A stretch of DNA of 54,723 nucleotides, from assembly GCF_003367175.1 (NCBI RefSeq), contig NZ_QRGA01000028.1:1-54723 (forward strand), read 5' to 3'. The DNA is from Trinickia dinghuensis (GTDB lineage Bacteria; Pseudomonadota; Gammaproteobacteria; Burkholderiales; Burkholderiaceae). A model generated the notes under the pieces. The model was not told where the DNA came from. It saw only the letters and a program-made list of their open reading frames with translations, and ran no database searches. This document shows, in pieces, positions 17,451 through 26,120 of the stretch; the stretch's first letter is position 1; each line of letters starts with the position of its first letter. A program made the position numbers and the translations under genes.

Positions 17451-18800
17451 ATGGCCTATACCGCCGCATCGGCTTCCTCACCCAAAGAGAACGCATCGGC
17501 GAGCGACGCTCGACCGCGGCGCGTCAGCCACGCGAAAGCGATCGCCGCAATCACGCTCGGCAATGGTCTCGAATTTTTTGACTTCACGATTTATAGCTTC
17601 TTCGCGACGATTATCGGAAAGCTGTATTTCCCCGTCGAAGGGCAGCTTGCGCAACTGATGCTCGCGGTCGGCACGTTCGGCGTCGGCTTCATCATGCGGC
17701 CCGTGGGCGGTGTGGTGCTCGGTGCCTATGCGGACCGGGCGGGGCGTAAGGCGGCGATGAGCCTCACGCTCTGGCTGATGACCCTCGGCTCCGCGATCGT
17801 TGCTTTCGCCCCGACGTATGCAGCGATCGGACTCGCAGCACCTGTGCTCGTCATCCTGGCCCGGCTGATTCAGGGTTTCGCGTTGGGCGGCGAAATCGGT
17901 GCATCGACGTCGCTGTTGCTGGAATATGGCAGCGACCGCACACGCGGTTTCTATGGCAGTTGGCAGTTCGTGAGCCAGGGCCTGAACACGGTGGTCGGCT
18001 CGCTGCTTGGCGTCGCGCTCGCGGCGATGCTGTCGACGCATGCACTAGAAAGCTGGGGCTGGCGCGTGCCGTTCGTGATCGGCATGGCGATGGGGCCGAT
18101 CGGCGTGTACATTCGGCGGCATCTCGATGAAACGCTGTCGGTGCCTGCGTCTTCGGAAGAGGTGCAAGCGATCGAGGTATCGGCCGTTGCTCGGCCTCTA
18201 CGCGAGATCTTCGGCACGCATTGGGGCGTGATCGTGACCGGCGTCGTGACGACGATCGGCGGCACGGCGGCGAACTACATCGTGCTGTTCTATCTGTCGA
18301 CGTACGCCATCAAGATCCTGCATATGCCGATGTCGCTCGCGTTGTGGGCATCGTGGACGGCGGCGTTCGTTACGGCGATCTGCTCGCCGTTCGCCGGCTC
18401 GCTCTCGGATCGCCATGGACGCAAGCGCGTACTGTGGATCTCGCGCGCATTGCTGATCGCGGCGGTGTATCCCGCGTTTATGGTCATCAATGCCGTGCCG
18501 ACCGTGCCCGTGCTGCTGGCGGTGGTCGCTGGGCTGGGCGTGCTCGTTGCATTCACGGCCGTGCCCAATATCGTGATGCTGCCCGAGATGTTTCCGCGTG
18601 AGATTCGCGCGACGGGAATGTCGATCGTTTATTGCCTCGGTGTGTCGATCTTCGGCGGCTTCGCGCAGTTCTTCGCGACCTGGCTGATTCAACTGTCCGG
18701 CAATACGCTGGCGCCGGCCTGGTACTTGATCGGGTGCGGTCTGGTGTCCCTGCTGCCGCTGCCGTTCATTCGCGAGACGGCGGGGCGGCCGATCGATTGA
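17451..18800 (+). CDS. MHS-family MFS metabolite:proton symporter
   Basis: This 449-residue protein has about 12 hydrophobic segments and the metabolite:H+ symporter signature. A conserved N-terminal element reads AIAAITLGNGLEFFDFTIYS near residue 28, and the loop motif GGVVLGAYADRAGRK near residue 86. A second loop motif is SLSDRHGRKRV. The family carries small organic acids and amino acids such as citrate, proline and alpha-ketoglutarate. The gene begins 18 bases after the M20 hydrolase gene and has its own GGGAGACAG ribosome site, so the two form an operon. It probably imports the hydrolase's substrate. Confidence 0.9.
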   Translation: MAYTAASASSPKENASASDARPRRVSHAKAIAAITLGNGLEFFDFTIYSFFATIIGKLYFPVEGQLAQLMLAVGTFGVGFIMRPVGGVVLGAYADRAGRKAAMSLTLWLMTLGSAIVAFAPTYAAIGLAAPVLVILARLIQGFALGGEIGASTSLLLEYGSDRTRGFYGSWQFVSQGLNTVVGSLLGVALAAMLSTHALESWGWRVPFVIGMAMGPIGVYIRRHLDETLSVPASSEEVQAIEVSAVARPLREIFGTHWGVIVTGVVTTIGGTAANYIVLFYLSTYAIKILHMPMSLALWASWTAAFVTAICSPFAGSLSDRHGRKRVLWISRALLIAAVYPAFMVINAVPTVPVLLAVVAGLGVLVAFTAVPNIVMLPEMFPREIRATGMSIVYCLGVSIFGGFAQFFATWLIQLSGNTLAPAWYLIGCGLVSLLPLPFIRETAGRPID

Positions 18801-18812
18801 AGCATGCCTTGA

Positions 18813-18849
18813 CTGCCCGGGCTTCCCGATTTTCGGGGAGAGCGGGCAG
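18813..18849 (+). terminator. Long hairpin after the MHS transporter gene
   Basis: CTGCCCG at 18813-18819 pairs with CGGGCAG at 18843-18849, and inside it CTTCCCGA pairs with TCGGGGAG with one G-T pair, giving a two-part stem with the loop TTT. It begins 12 bases after the stop codon. No T run follows, so this is a candidate terminator only. Confidence 0.45.
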
Positions 18850-18948
18850 CGATCGACGTGGAGTACGGGCGTTCGCGTGAGCACACGGAGTCTCGCCAAA
18901 TGGCGTACGATTGCCCGTCGTCGCCGTCTGTCAACGCCAAGGACAAAC

Positions 18949-19482
18949 ATGCGCCTTTCACGCCATTCCAAGAAATTCGATTTCCGGCATTGGATAATCG
19001 CCGCTGCGGTGCCTTTTGCGCTCGTGCAATCCCCGAACGCAAGTGCGGACGCTGCCTCGGCCGTGGATGCGCCCTCCGGCACCCATGAGATCAAGACGCT
19101 GACCGCTACGGGGGTACAGGTCTACGCGTGCGAATACGATGCTGCGCATCAACTTGGATGGAAATTCAAAAGTCCGCTCGCGAGCCTGTATGACGATCGC
19201 GGCCAACTGACCGTGCATCACTTCGCGGGGCCGACATGGCGCGCCGGGGATGGCAGCGCAATCAAGGCAAAGGTGGCCGCACAAGCGCCGAGCCCGACGC
19301 CCGGAGCGATCCCATGGCTGCTGTTGAGCGTGACCGCGCACAGTGGCACGGGGCTTTTGTCGAAAGTGCAATACGTTCGCCGCATCGATACGGTGGGCGG
19401 CACGGCACCGAGCACACCCTGCGTGAAAGAGCACGATAAGGGCGAATCGCCTTACTTCGCGCGATACGTGTTCCTCGAGTGA
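18949..19482 (+). CDS. DUF3455-like secreted protein
   Basis: The ATG at 18949 follows AAGGAC and gives 177 residues; the frame is open further upstream but without a plausible site. The N-terminus looks like a signal peptide (hydrophobic HWIIAAAVPFALV, then SPNASADA with cleavage near residue 36). The rest resembles DUF3455 proteins, with GTHEIKTLTATGVQVYACEY at the beginning of the mature chain, LTVHHFAGPTWRAGDGS in the middle and VQYVRRIDTVGGTAPS near the end. Function is unknown for this family. It stands alone between the transporter and a lipoprotein gene. Confidence 0.75.
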   Translation: MRLSRHSKKFDFRHWIIAAAVPFALVQSPNASADAASAVDAPSGTHEIKTLTATGVQVYACEYDAAHQLGWKFKSPLASLYDDRGQLTVHHFAGPTWRAGDGSAIKAKVAAQAPSPTPGAIPWLLLSVTAHSGTGLLSKVQYVRRIDTVGGTAPSTPCVKEHDKGESPYFARYVFLE

Positions 19483-19533
19483 GCGAGCTTCGGCCGTTTC
19501 GGGCTCGGCTCACCCTGACGGCTGCCGCCTTCA

Positions 19534-20067
19534 ATGAATGATCGCGTGAACAGGTTGCTGCTCCTGCCGCTGATGCTGGTGTGCGCGGGCTGCGTCCAGC
19601 AATTGCAAGCGCTGCCCGCATCCGTGAGCTTCGTTCGATTTGAGAGGACGGGCTACGCTTACAAGCTCACGTTCGTGTCAAACAAGGGATTTCTTGCCGC
19701 GCCCTATACCGACAAGCTGCCCGTCGTAGGCCATTGGTTGATCTGCTCCCTGGATGAGGACACCGATTTCTCCATCGATCACGCGTTCTCCCTGCGAAGG
19801 TTCATGCGAGGCAGCACCGTTTCGGCCGACCAAGCGGGGAAGGGAAGACAGCTCCCATTCGCTTATTCAACCGAGCTGAATTTCAGCGAGACGCTGGATG
19901 GCGGCGCATCCGATCGTGCTTTAAGCAAGGCTGATGTCGACAGCCTGCTTGCAGGCCGATCCAGCATCCCATGCAAGGTCGTGATGACCATCGACGGATA
20001 TAGGCCTTACTACTCGATGATCATGCAGGTTCCGACCGCGGCGCTGCTCGACGAAGTTAACCGGTAA
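19534..20067 (+). CDS. Predicted lipoprotein of unknown function
   Basis: This 177-residue protein has a lipoprotein signal peptide: charged start MNDRVNR, hydrophobic LLLLPLMLVCAG and a Cys at residue 20 in the lipobox-like V-C-A-G-C. The mature protein has a mixed beta-rich pattern, two cysteines (CSLDED and IPCKVVM), and no family I recognise. The ATG overlaps no neighbour and starts 52 bases after the DUF3455 gene, and a hairpin terminator follows. An envelope role, perhaps with its neighbour, is inference. Confidence 0.65.
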   Translation: MNDRVNRLLLLPLMLVCAGCVQQLQALPASVSFVRFERTGYAYKLTFVSNKGFLAAPYTDKLPVVGHWLICSLDEDTDFSIDHAFSLRRFMRGSTVSADQAGKGRQLPFAYSTELNFSETLDGGASDRALSKADVDSLLAGRSSIPCKVVMTIDGYRPYYSMIMQVPTAALLDEVNR

Positions 20068-20091
20068 TCTTTTAGCACCGGCGCGTTCGGG

Positions 20092-20130
20092 GGCGGCGAG
20101 CAGGCCGCCACCGCTCTCTTTCTTTTTTCT
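20092..20130 (+). terminator. Rho-independent terminator of the lipoprotein gene
   Basis: GGCGGC at 20092-20097 pairs with GCCGCC at 20104-20109 across a six-base loop, and a T-rich run (CTCTTTCTTTTTTCTT) follows. It lies 24 bases after the lipoprotein stop codon, so it fits that gene; it is also just before the end of the convergent small secreted protein gene. Confidence 0.75.
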
Positions 20131-20133
20131 TCC

Positions 20134-20538
20134 CTAGTGTTCGCATTGGACGTCCTGCCTGCGCACGACGATGATCGCCGGGTATGTTCCCTGGTCAAGC
20201 TCCACGCGTGCGACCACGGTCATCGTTGCGGGATCCGAGTCGTCGAAAACGCTGACCTGCGCGTGTTCGAGGTTTGTCACCCCGGTGCAGTCCGAGGTGC
20301 GGCCTTGGCCCTGCGATACCTTGCACTGGATCGGGTTGTCGGCCAGGTAGCGATACTTGTTGGAACTCGCGAGATACTCGCGAAAGCTCTGCGCTGAACC
20401 CCCGACGCCCGTGACATACCCAATCTCACACGGCTGTTTGGGCGTTGCATCGCCGCTGGAAGCTTGGGCTTGCGCGGGCGCACTTGTGGTCGCAATGGCC
20501 ACCGCGGCCACCAATGTCAACGCGACGGTATGTTTCAT
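20134..20538 (-). CDS. Small secreted protein of unknown function
   Basis: The 134-residue product starts with a clear signal peptide (MKHTVALTLVAAVAIATTSA, cleavage after AQA near residue 25). The mature chain has three or four cysteines (QPCEIGY, IQCKVSQ, DCTGV, VQCEH), suitable for two disulfide bonds, and no family I recognise. It is convergent with the lipoprotein gene, and the short T-rich terminator of that gene lies next to its end. Its own promoter lies near 20540-20600, shared with the small membrane protein gene on the other strand. A periplasmic location is likely; a role cannot be given. Confidence 0.65.
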   Translation of the reverse strand: MKHTVALTLVAAVAIATTSAPAQAQASSGDATPKQPCEIGYVTGVGGSAQSFREYLASSNKYRYLADNPIQCKVSQGQGRTSDCTGVTNLEHAQVSVFDDSDPATMTVVARVELDQGTYPAIIVVRRQDVQCEH

Positions 20539-20637
20539 AGGGCACTGTCCTGACGGTTTGCATTCACTCGAATGCTTGAGGATCCGAGATTGTGCCTCGT
20601 TCGGTGCGAGGCATGTCGATTACTGCGCGACGATGAA

Positions 20638-20940
20638 ATGCGAAAGATTGCCTACATTGCACTGACCTTGGTGCTGACCTCCGTGATCCTGGCGGGAATC
20701 ATTTGGCTTGCGTTTCTCACCCCTTGGTTTGCAAACGGTGGCGGATGGGACTTGGTGGAGCCGCTTTTCCGGCTCTTCGGCGCCGTCGGCGAGGAACAAA
20801 CCAATGCCGTTCTCACCGGCACGTTGCTGGCGGCCAGCTTGCTGCTGGCTCTGCTGGTTGCATGGTTGATTGCACGGATTGAAGGTCGATTCCGTCGATG
20901 GCGTGCAATGCAGAGGCAAGAAACGCCGCATCGCAAATGA
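20638..20940 (+). CDS. Small membrane protein with two transmembrane segments
   Basis: From the ATG at 20638 the product is 100 residues; an ATG at 20572 is also open but its extension is Cys/Arg-rich and unlike a membrane protein. Two hydrophobic segments are clear (ALTLVLTSVILAGIIWLAFL, then TGTLLAASLLLALLVAWLIA), separated by a loop with GGGWDLVEP. The C-terminus is basic (RFRRWRAMQRQE), so it probably faces the cytoplasm. I do not recognise the family. No strong ribosome site precedes it. It stands alone. Confidence 0.6.
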   Translation: MRKIAYIALTLVLTSVILAGIIWLAFLTPWFANGGGWDLVEPLFRLFGAVGEEQTNAVLTGTLLAASLLLALLVAWLIARIEGRFRRWRAMQRQETPHRK

Positions 20941-21156
20941 GCGTGCCGCTGTTCCGTCCACTGTATCGCGCCGATCTCCGGTCATCTGTCAGCGTCTACC
21001 GGCACCAGCTGCGGGTAGTAACTATCACCAAAAAATGGATAAAAGACATTAAATAAAACTGCTCAGAAATCAATATGATGCGCTCACTGCCTAGGATCTT
21101 CCAAGATGGCAGTGAAAAGCATTTGATTTCAGGGCAACGAAGCCATCGGAGTGACT

Positions 21157-22449
21157 ATGCGAGTCGTCGTGCTGGGCAGCGGGGTTGTTGGAGTGACGAG
21201 CGCTTACTACCTCGCGCTCGCCGGGCACGAGGTGACGGTCATCGACCGCGAAGCCGGTCCGGCGCTCGAGACCAGCTTTGCAAACGCCGGGCAAATCTCA
21301 CCGGGCTACGCGTCCCCTTGGGCCGCGCCGGGCGTTCCGCTGAAAGCCGTGAAATGGATGTTCCAGAAGCATGCCCCGCTGGCGATTCGTCCCGACGACG
21401 AGGACAAGCAGTTTCAGCTTCAGTGGATGTGGCAAATGCTGCAAAACTGTACGGCCGAACGCTATGCCGTCAACAAGAACCGAATGGTCAGGCTGGCCGA
21501 ATACAGCCGCGACTGCCTCAAGGTGTTGAGAGAGAACACCGGCATCCAGTACGAGGGCCGCACGGGCGGTACGCTCCAGGTCTTTCGCACGCAGCAGCAA
21601 TTCGACGGCGCCGCGAAGGATATCGCCGTGCTGAAAGAGGCGAACGTTCCCTACGAGCTTCTCTCTCGATCGGAGCTGGCGCGCGCCGAGCCGGCCCTTG
21701 CCGCCACCGCGCACAAGCTGACGGGCGGGCTGCGCTTGCCCGGCGACGAAACGGGCGACTGCCAGTTGTTCACCACTCGCCTTGCCGCCCTGGCCGAAAA
21801 AGCCGGCGTGAGCTTCCGCTATAACACCAGCATCGATGGCCTCGTCGTCGAAGGCGGTGCGGTGGTGGGCGCGCAGCATGGCGGCAAGCTGATCCATGCC
21901 GATGCGTTCGTCGTTGCGTTCGGATCCTATTCAACCAAGTTTCTTTCCAGCATCGTCAAGATCCCCGTTTACCCGCTCAAGGGATACTCGATTACGGCGC
22001 CGATCGCCGATGAAGCCGCGGCGCCGGTTTCCACCGTGCTCGACGAGACATACAAGATCGCGATCACGCGCTTCGATAATCGCGTTCGCGTGGGCGGCAT
22101 GGCCGAGATCGTCGGCTTCGACAAGCGCCTGCGTGAAGCGAGGCGCGAAACGCTAGAAATGTGCGTGAACGATCTTTTCCCCGGCGGAGGCGACACGGCG
22201 AAGGCGACGTTCTGGACCGGCCTGCGCCCGATGACACCCGACGGCACGCCGATCGTCGGCCGTACGGCACTGCAGAACCTCTTTCTGAACACGGGGCACG
22301 GCACGCTCGGGTGGACGATGTCGTGCGGTTCCGCTCAACTGCTCGCAGATCTCATCTCGGGCAAGCAGCCGGCCATTCGCTTCGACGACCTGAACGTTTT
22401 TCGATACGCCGACGAGCCGGCCGCGCCCGCCGATTTCGAACTCGGTTAG
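21157..22449 (+). CDS. dadA: D-amino acid dehydrogenase small subunit
   Basis: The ATG at 21157 is preceded by CGGAG; a GTG at 21151 is the other possible start. The 430-residue product begins with the FAD-binding Rossmann motif [20 protein letters not shown] and has the DadA signature [20 protein letters not shown]. The other FAD contacts lie near the end in [15 protein letters not shown]. DadA oxidises D-alanine and other D-amino acids to 2-oxo acids and passes electrons to the respiratory chain at the inner membrane. It is followed 137 bases later by alr, so the two act together in catabolism of alanine. Regulation by an Lrp-type protein is common in the family but not visible here. Confidence 0.95.
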   Translation: MRVVVLGSGVVGVTSAYYLALAGHEVTVIDREAGPALETSFANAGQISPGYASPWAAPGVPLKAVKWMFQKHAPLAIRPDDEDKQFQLQWMWQMLQNCTAERYAVNKNRMVRLAEYSRDCLKVLRENTGIQYEGRTGGTLQVFRTQQQFDGAAKDIAVLKEANVPYELLSRSELARAEPALAATAHKLTGGLRLPGDETGDCQLFTTRLAALAEKAGVSFRYNTSIDGLVVEGGAVVGAQHGGKLIHADAFVVAFGSYSTKFLSSIVKIPVYPLKGYSITAPIADEAAAPVSTVLDETYKIAITRFDNRVRVGGMAEIVGFDKRLREARRETLEMCVNDLFPGGGDTAKATFWTGLRPMTPDGTPIVGRTALQNLFLNTGHGTLGWTMSCGSAQLLADLISGKQPAIRFDDLNVFRYADEPAAPADFELG

Positions 22450-22586
22450 CCGGCTCGAAGCACGCGCCCCAGGGCGCGTTTCTCTCTCATGCTGCTGGGG
22501 GGATCGCGCGGGTGACTCCACCGCGCGGAGTCGGCTCGCGCACGCCTCGAGCCAAGCCTCATTTCTTTTCGCATTAAAGGATCGCC

Positions 22587-23654
22587 ATGCCCCGTCCGAT
22601 TACGGCCTACATTCACGTCGATGCTGTCCGGCACAACCTCGAAGTCATCAAGCAACGATCGGCGCCGGCTAAGGTGTGGGCCGTCGTCAAAGCGAACGCT
22701 TACGGTCACGGGATCGAACGCATCTATCCCGCGCTCGCCGCGGCCGACGGCATCGCGCTGCTCGATCTGGACGAAGCCGTGCGCGTCCGCGAGCTCGGAT
22801 GGAAGAAGCCGATTCTCCTGCTTGAAGGCGTGTTCAAGCCCGAGGACGCCGAAATGGCCGACGCACTCGGATTGACGGTAGCCGTTCATTGCGACGAGCA
22901 GCTCGATCTCATCGCCGCCGCGAAGCGCAGCCGGCCGATCGACATCTACCTGAAGATGAACTCGGGGATGAACCGCCTGGGCTACACGCCCGACACGTTC
23001 CGTGCAGCGTGGGAGCGGGCGCATGCGGCGCCGTCCATTCGCGAGATTACGCTGATGAGCCATTTCGCCAGTGCCGACGCAGGCGACATCGATTGGCAGA
23101 TGAACCGGTTCGAAGCGGCAAGCGGCGGTATTCCCGGACAGCGCAGCCTCTCTAATTCGGCGGCCGTCCTATGGCACAAAGCCGTTCACCGCAATTGGGT
23201 TCGGCCGGGCATCATTCTCTATGGCGGTTCGCCGTCGGGTGTTTCGCGCGATATCGCCGATGTTCCGCTGCGCGCATCGATGAGCCTCGTCAGCGAAATC
23301 ATCGGGACGCAGACCTTGCGCGCCGATGAGACGGTCGGTTATGGGAGGGCATTCACCGCGGATCGTGAAATGCGGATCGGTGTCGTCGCTTGCGGATATG
23401 CCGATGGCTATCCACGGCACGCGCCGGCGGGAACGCCCATTGCAGTCGACGGCATCGTCACGCGTGTGGTGGGGCGCGTATCGATGGATATGATTACCGT
23501 TGATCTCACGCCGTGTCCGGCTGCGGGCATCGGCTCGAAGGTCGAACTCTGGGGCGATCAGGTGAAGATCGATGACGTGGCCGCGCCGGCCGGCACGATC
23601 GGATATGAGCTGATGTGTGCATTGGCTCGACGGGTGCCCGTCAAGGCGGTCTGA
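22587..23654 (+). CDS. alr: Alanine racemase
   Basis: This 355-residue protein matches alanine racemases throughout. The PLP lysine is in [12 protein letters not shown], at residue 35, and the second catalytic tyrosine is in ETVGYGRAF near residue 251; the substrate-channel segment is [16 protein letters not shown]. The enzyme converts L-alanine to D-alanine. Because it follows dadA with no other gene between, it is probably the catabolic isoform (DadX type), which supplies D-alanine to DadA, rather than only the biosynthetic one. A second copy elsewhere cannot be excluded. The start has a ribosome site, AAGGATCGCC. Confidence 0.95.
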   Translation: MPRPITAYIHVDAVRHNLEVIKQRSAPAKVWAVVKANAYGHGIERIYPALAAADGIALLDLDEAVRVRELGWKKPILLLEGVFKPEDAEMADALGLTVAVHCDEQLDLIAAAKRSRPIDIYLKMNSGMNRLGYTPDTFRAAWERAHAAPSIREITLMSHFASADAGDIDWQMNRFEAASGGIPGQRSLSNSAAVLWHKAVHRNWVRPGIILYGGSPSGVSRDIADVPLRASMSLVSEIIGTQTLRADETVGYGRAFTADREMRIGVVACGYADGYPRHAPAGTPIAVDGIVTRVVGRVSMDMITVDLTPCPAAGIGSKVELWGDQVKIDDVAAPAGTIGYELMCALARRVPVKAV

Positions 23655-23723
23655 CGCTGCGCGCGAGTGGCGCGTCCGCCATCGCCATCTCGTGCTTTTG
23701 CGATGCGCCTCGTCATCGTTCGC

Positions 23724-23966
23724 TCAATCGGACTGCGATTGCCTCAAGCGCCAGACTTCCCGATTCGACACGCGCCGGCATTCCAACAAGCCGGCTGCTT
23801 CGAGTCGCACGAGCGCGATATGCGTGATCGTGAGCGATTCAGGCATCGACGGCCAGTCGATCCACCATTCGTGGATGCCTTCGACCGTATCGGCGCTGTG
23901 GGGATGCGAGTGCAGATAACGCATGATGGCATCGGCCGCTACTCGAACTAGGTCATCGTCGATCAT
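23724..23966 (-). CDS. Small hypothetical protein overlapping the sigma-54 activator gene
   Basis: I start this gene at the ATG at 23966 (MIDDDLVRVAADAIMRYLHS), which overlaps the activator's stop codon by four bases; an ATG at 23981 is also open. The 80-residue product is compact and has a helix-turn-helix-like centre (ALVRLEAAGLLECRRVSNRE), close to a winged-helix wing, plus two Trp pairs. It reads like a small DNA-binding or adapter protein, but I do not recognise a family. Overlap with the activator suggests joint translation and a linked role. Confidence 0.65.
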   Translation of the reverse strand: MIDDDLVRVAADAIMRYLHSHPHSADTVEGIHEWWIDWPSMPESLTITHIALVRLEAAGLLECRRVSNREVWRLRQSQSD

Positions 23967-25006
23967 TTCTTTGCCGCGCACACGGGGGATGCGATTTCAG
24001 CATTCATCGATTGGCTCGCGTCGGCACGCGCCTCGGACAAGAGTGGAATTGCATTCGTATTCTGCAGACTGTGCTTGCGGACCAGTTTTCCGAAGGCGCT
24101 GCGTTCTTGCCCGGATAGCCGGGCCGCCAGCGTGAGATTGCCGCCGGCTTTTTCGAGGATATGGCTCAGATAGCGCCGCTCGAATTCGGCAATCGCATGG
24201 GCCTTGGCAGTTTTGAATAGACCGTGTTTGCCTTCGGTGCGCTCGACGTTGGACGCGGCCGTGCCGAAGCGAATTTCCTCTCCGTCCGTCATCAGAAATT
24301 CGCGGTGTACGACGTTTTCGAGTTCGCGGATGTTGCCGGGCCAATGGTATTCGGCGATGAAGGCGCGCGTGTCCGGGTGCAGCACCTTGGGCGGCATCCG
24401 ATACTGATGACTGAGCCTGTCCAGGAACGTTCGGGCCAACTCGATACTGTCGCCGTCTCGCTCGCGCAGCGGGGGCATGCGTAGCAGCAGCACGTTGAGG
24501 CGATAGAGCAAGTCGCTTCGGAATTGGCGCGTCTGTGCCAACTGCTCCAAATTCGCATTGCTCGCGACGACGATGCGCACATCGGCATGCCGTTCGACGC
24601 CGCTGCCGAGACGGCGATAGCTTTTGTCTTGGAGGAAGCGCAATAGCGCGGATTGCGCGCGCAAGCTCAATGCATCGACCTCGTCGAGAAAGAGCGTGCC
24701 GCCGTCGGCCTCGCAGACGAGGCCGACGGCCGCCGCTTTGGCGTCGGTGAACGCACCGCGCTCGTGGCCGAACAGTTCGCTTTCGATTAGCGCTTCGGGT
24801 AATGCCCCGCAATTGACGGGAATGAAGGGTTTGTCGCACCGGCGGCTTTGATAGTGAATGGCGCGGGCCGCTACTTCCTTTCCCGTACCGGTTTCACCGG
24901 CAATCATTACAGTTGCATCGACAGAAGCGATTTTCTGTATTTCCGAGCAAGTTTGCTTAAATCTTGCCGACGAACCAATCAAACGGTGTTTCAGAAAATC
25001 GTCCAT
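23963..25006 (-). CDS. Sigma-54-dependent transcriptional activator (AAA+ and Fis-type helix-turn-helix), no sensor domain
   Basis: The 347-residue protein begins almost directly with the AAA+ sigma-54 interaction domain, residues 8-250. Walker A is GETGTGKE at 37-44 and Walker B is GGTLFLDEV at 102-110. The loop that contacts sigma-54 reads GAFTDA at 84-89, where the usual form is GAFTGA. The C-terminal helix-turn-helix is in GGNLTLAARLSGQERSAFGK near residues 288-310. No receiver, GAF or PAS domain is present, so activity may be controlled by its level or by a partner protein. It sits at the far end of the T6SS cluster, which has a sigma-54-type promoter at 51235-51250, and is its most likely activator. 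Confidence 0.9.
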   Translation of the reverse strand: MDDFLKHRLIGSSARFKQTCSEIQKIASVDATVMIAGETGTGKEVAARAIHYQSRRCDKPFIPVNCGALPEALIESELFGHERGAFTDAKAAAVGLVCEADGGTLFLDEVDALSLRAQSALLRFLQDKSYRRLGSGVERHADVRIVVASNANLEQLAQTRQFRSDLLYRLNVLLLRMPPLRERDGDSIELARTFLDRLSHQYRMPPKVLHPDTRAFIAEYHWPGNIRELENVVHREFLMTDGEEIRFGTAASNVERTEGKHGLFKTAKAHAIAEFERRYLSHILEKAGGNLTLAARLSGQERSAFGKLVRKHSLQNTNAIPLLSEARADASQSMNAEIASPVCAAKK

Positions 25007-25117
25007 CTATCGTCCCCATTGCGCTGCGTAGGGGCGCCGGAAATCCGATGCGTTTCGCACGGAATCGCGCCCCCTTCTTTTAGATGAGCCCAATGCTGAG
25101 GCTCTAATGATGTGAAG

Positions 25118-25147
25118 ATTGTAGGGGGTGATTTTTTTTGGCGTCAA
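25118..25147 (-). promoter_or_regulatory. Sigma-70 promoter of the activator gene
   Basis: On the minus strand TTGACG (25147-25142) and TACAAT (25123-25118) are separated by 18 bases. Both boxes are close to consensus. The transcript would begin near 25112 and reach the activator ATG about 105 bases later, so the activator gene itself is probably not dependent on sigma-54. Confidence 0.6.
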
Positions 25148-25297
25148 TAAAAGATATATTTCAACTTGCTTTCATAATCCGGGCGCGCTTGCTGGAGGCC
25201 CGTAAGACCGAGAGCCGGCAGTGAAAATGTGACGGGAGTTTACAAGATCGTGCTTATTGGGCGTTGTCGTGGCAAAAGGCCTACGATGTGGGTGCAA

Positions 25298-25576
25298 TTA
25301 GTATCCGAAGCGGCCTTTGAATGAGTGTGGAGTCTGCCAGCCGGCTTCCCCGTAGCTGTCGACGAAACAAATTTTGACGTCGGCCATGCCGGGGCTGGTA
25401 AAGAAAAGCCACGATGTGGCGAGTTGCTTGTCTTTGGTGATGAACCAAAGTGCATCGCCGTGTGCTAGGCCGAGGGAATTGACTCGATGGACGAGCAAAT
25501 CGGCGAAGCCGCGTGCTACCAGCGCGACGCGGATATGTGCTTCGCCCATGGTTGAGGTTTGGTAGATGTACGCCAT
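25298..25576 (-). CDS. DUF6150 family protein
   Basis: The ATG at 25576 gives 92 residues that match the DUF6150 pattern: MAYIYQTSTMGEAHIRVALV, then LVHRVNSLGLAHGDALWFIT and FVDSYGEAGWQ. The frame is open to 25687 without a better start. The ATG has a weak ribosome site. The function of the family is not established; the stable short beta-rich sequence suggests a small fold that might bind a partner. It lies between the sigma-54 activator and the tail of the T6SS cluster and points the same way, but is separated from both by 150-290 bases and may be independent. Confidence 0.75.
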   Translation of the reverse strand: MAYIYQTSTMGEAHIRVALVARGFADLLVHRVNSLGLAHGDALWFITKDKQLATSWLFFTSPGMADVKICFVDSYGEAGWQTPHSFKGRFGY

Positions 25577-25724
25577 CGAGTGGATTGCTCCAAGTTGGAT
25601 GAAATCGATTTTAGGCGCCGATTTGCGATGTGGCATTGAAGCGACGATACTGTGCGAGCGGCATTGTAATTGTGCATGCGAACGCACATTGCGCGCTATT
25701 CATTTGTCTCTGGTTGAACCCGTC

Positions 25725-26108
25725 ATGCGAAAAGAAAAGCCTTTCGGCCGTCCCACGCTGCGTTTACGCGGCGATGCTCACCGCGTGGAGATCATCGTTC
25801 CGAACGGCACGACGCAGCCGGTAATGGGCACACGCGAACCCGGCGACGAAGACGCGCGAGCCGCCACCATCGAGCATGCCGGCGGAGCGGGACGGTCTCC
25901 TCGTCAGGAGGTGCCCGTTTCGATCGAGCAGCCGCTGCCGCAGCGTGTGCAGACCGTGTTGACGCATCGCCTGCCGCGTGCCGTGCAGGAGCGACTCGAT
26001 GGCGGAGGGGAGAGTCTTGCATCTTCGCGGCGAGCGGACCGTGGTGGCGAAATCGAGCTGTTGTCCGCGGCGGATTTGGAAGACCGAGGCTATGGCAAGA
26101 CAAAATGA
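25725..26108 (+). CDS. Hypothetical basic protein at the end of the T6SS cluster
   Basis: This 127-residue frame starts at the ATG at 25725 and ends at 26108, in the opposite direction to its neighbours and convergent with the 355-residue gene. It is rich in Arg, Glu and Gly, without signal peptide or membrane segment. I do not recognise it. A frame of similar size lies on the other strand (25764-26120), but the plus-strand one has the more natural codon pattern and a start with MRKEKPFGRPTLRLRGDA. It might be a small regulatory or immunity-like protein; this is a guess from position only. Confidence 0.4.
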   Translation: MRKEKPFGRPTLRLRGDAHRVEIIVPNGTTQPVMGTREPGDEDARAATIEHAGGAGRSPRQEVPVSIEQPLPQRVQTVLTHRLPRAVQERLDGGGESLASSRRADRGGEIELLSAADLEDRGYGKTK

Positions 26109-26120
26109 ACGGTGGGCCAC

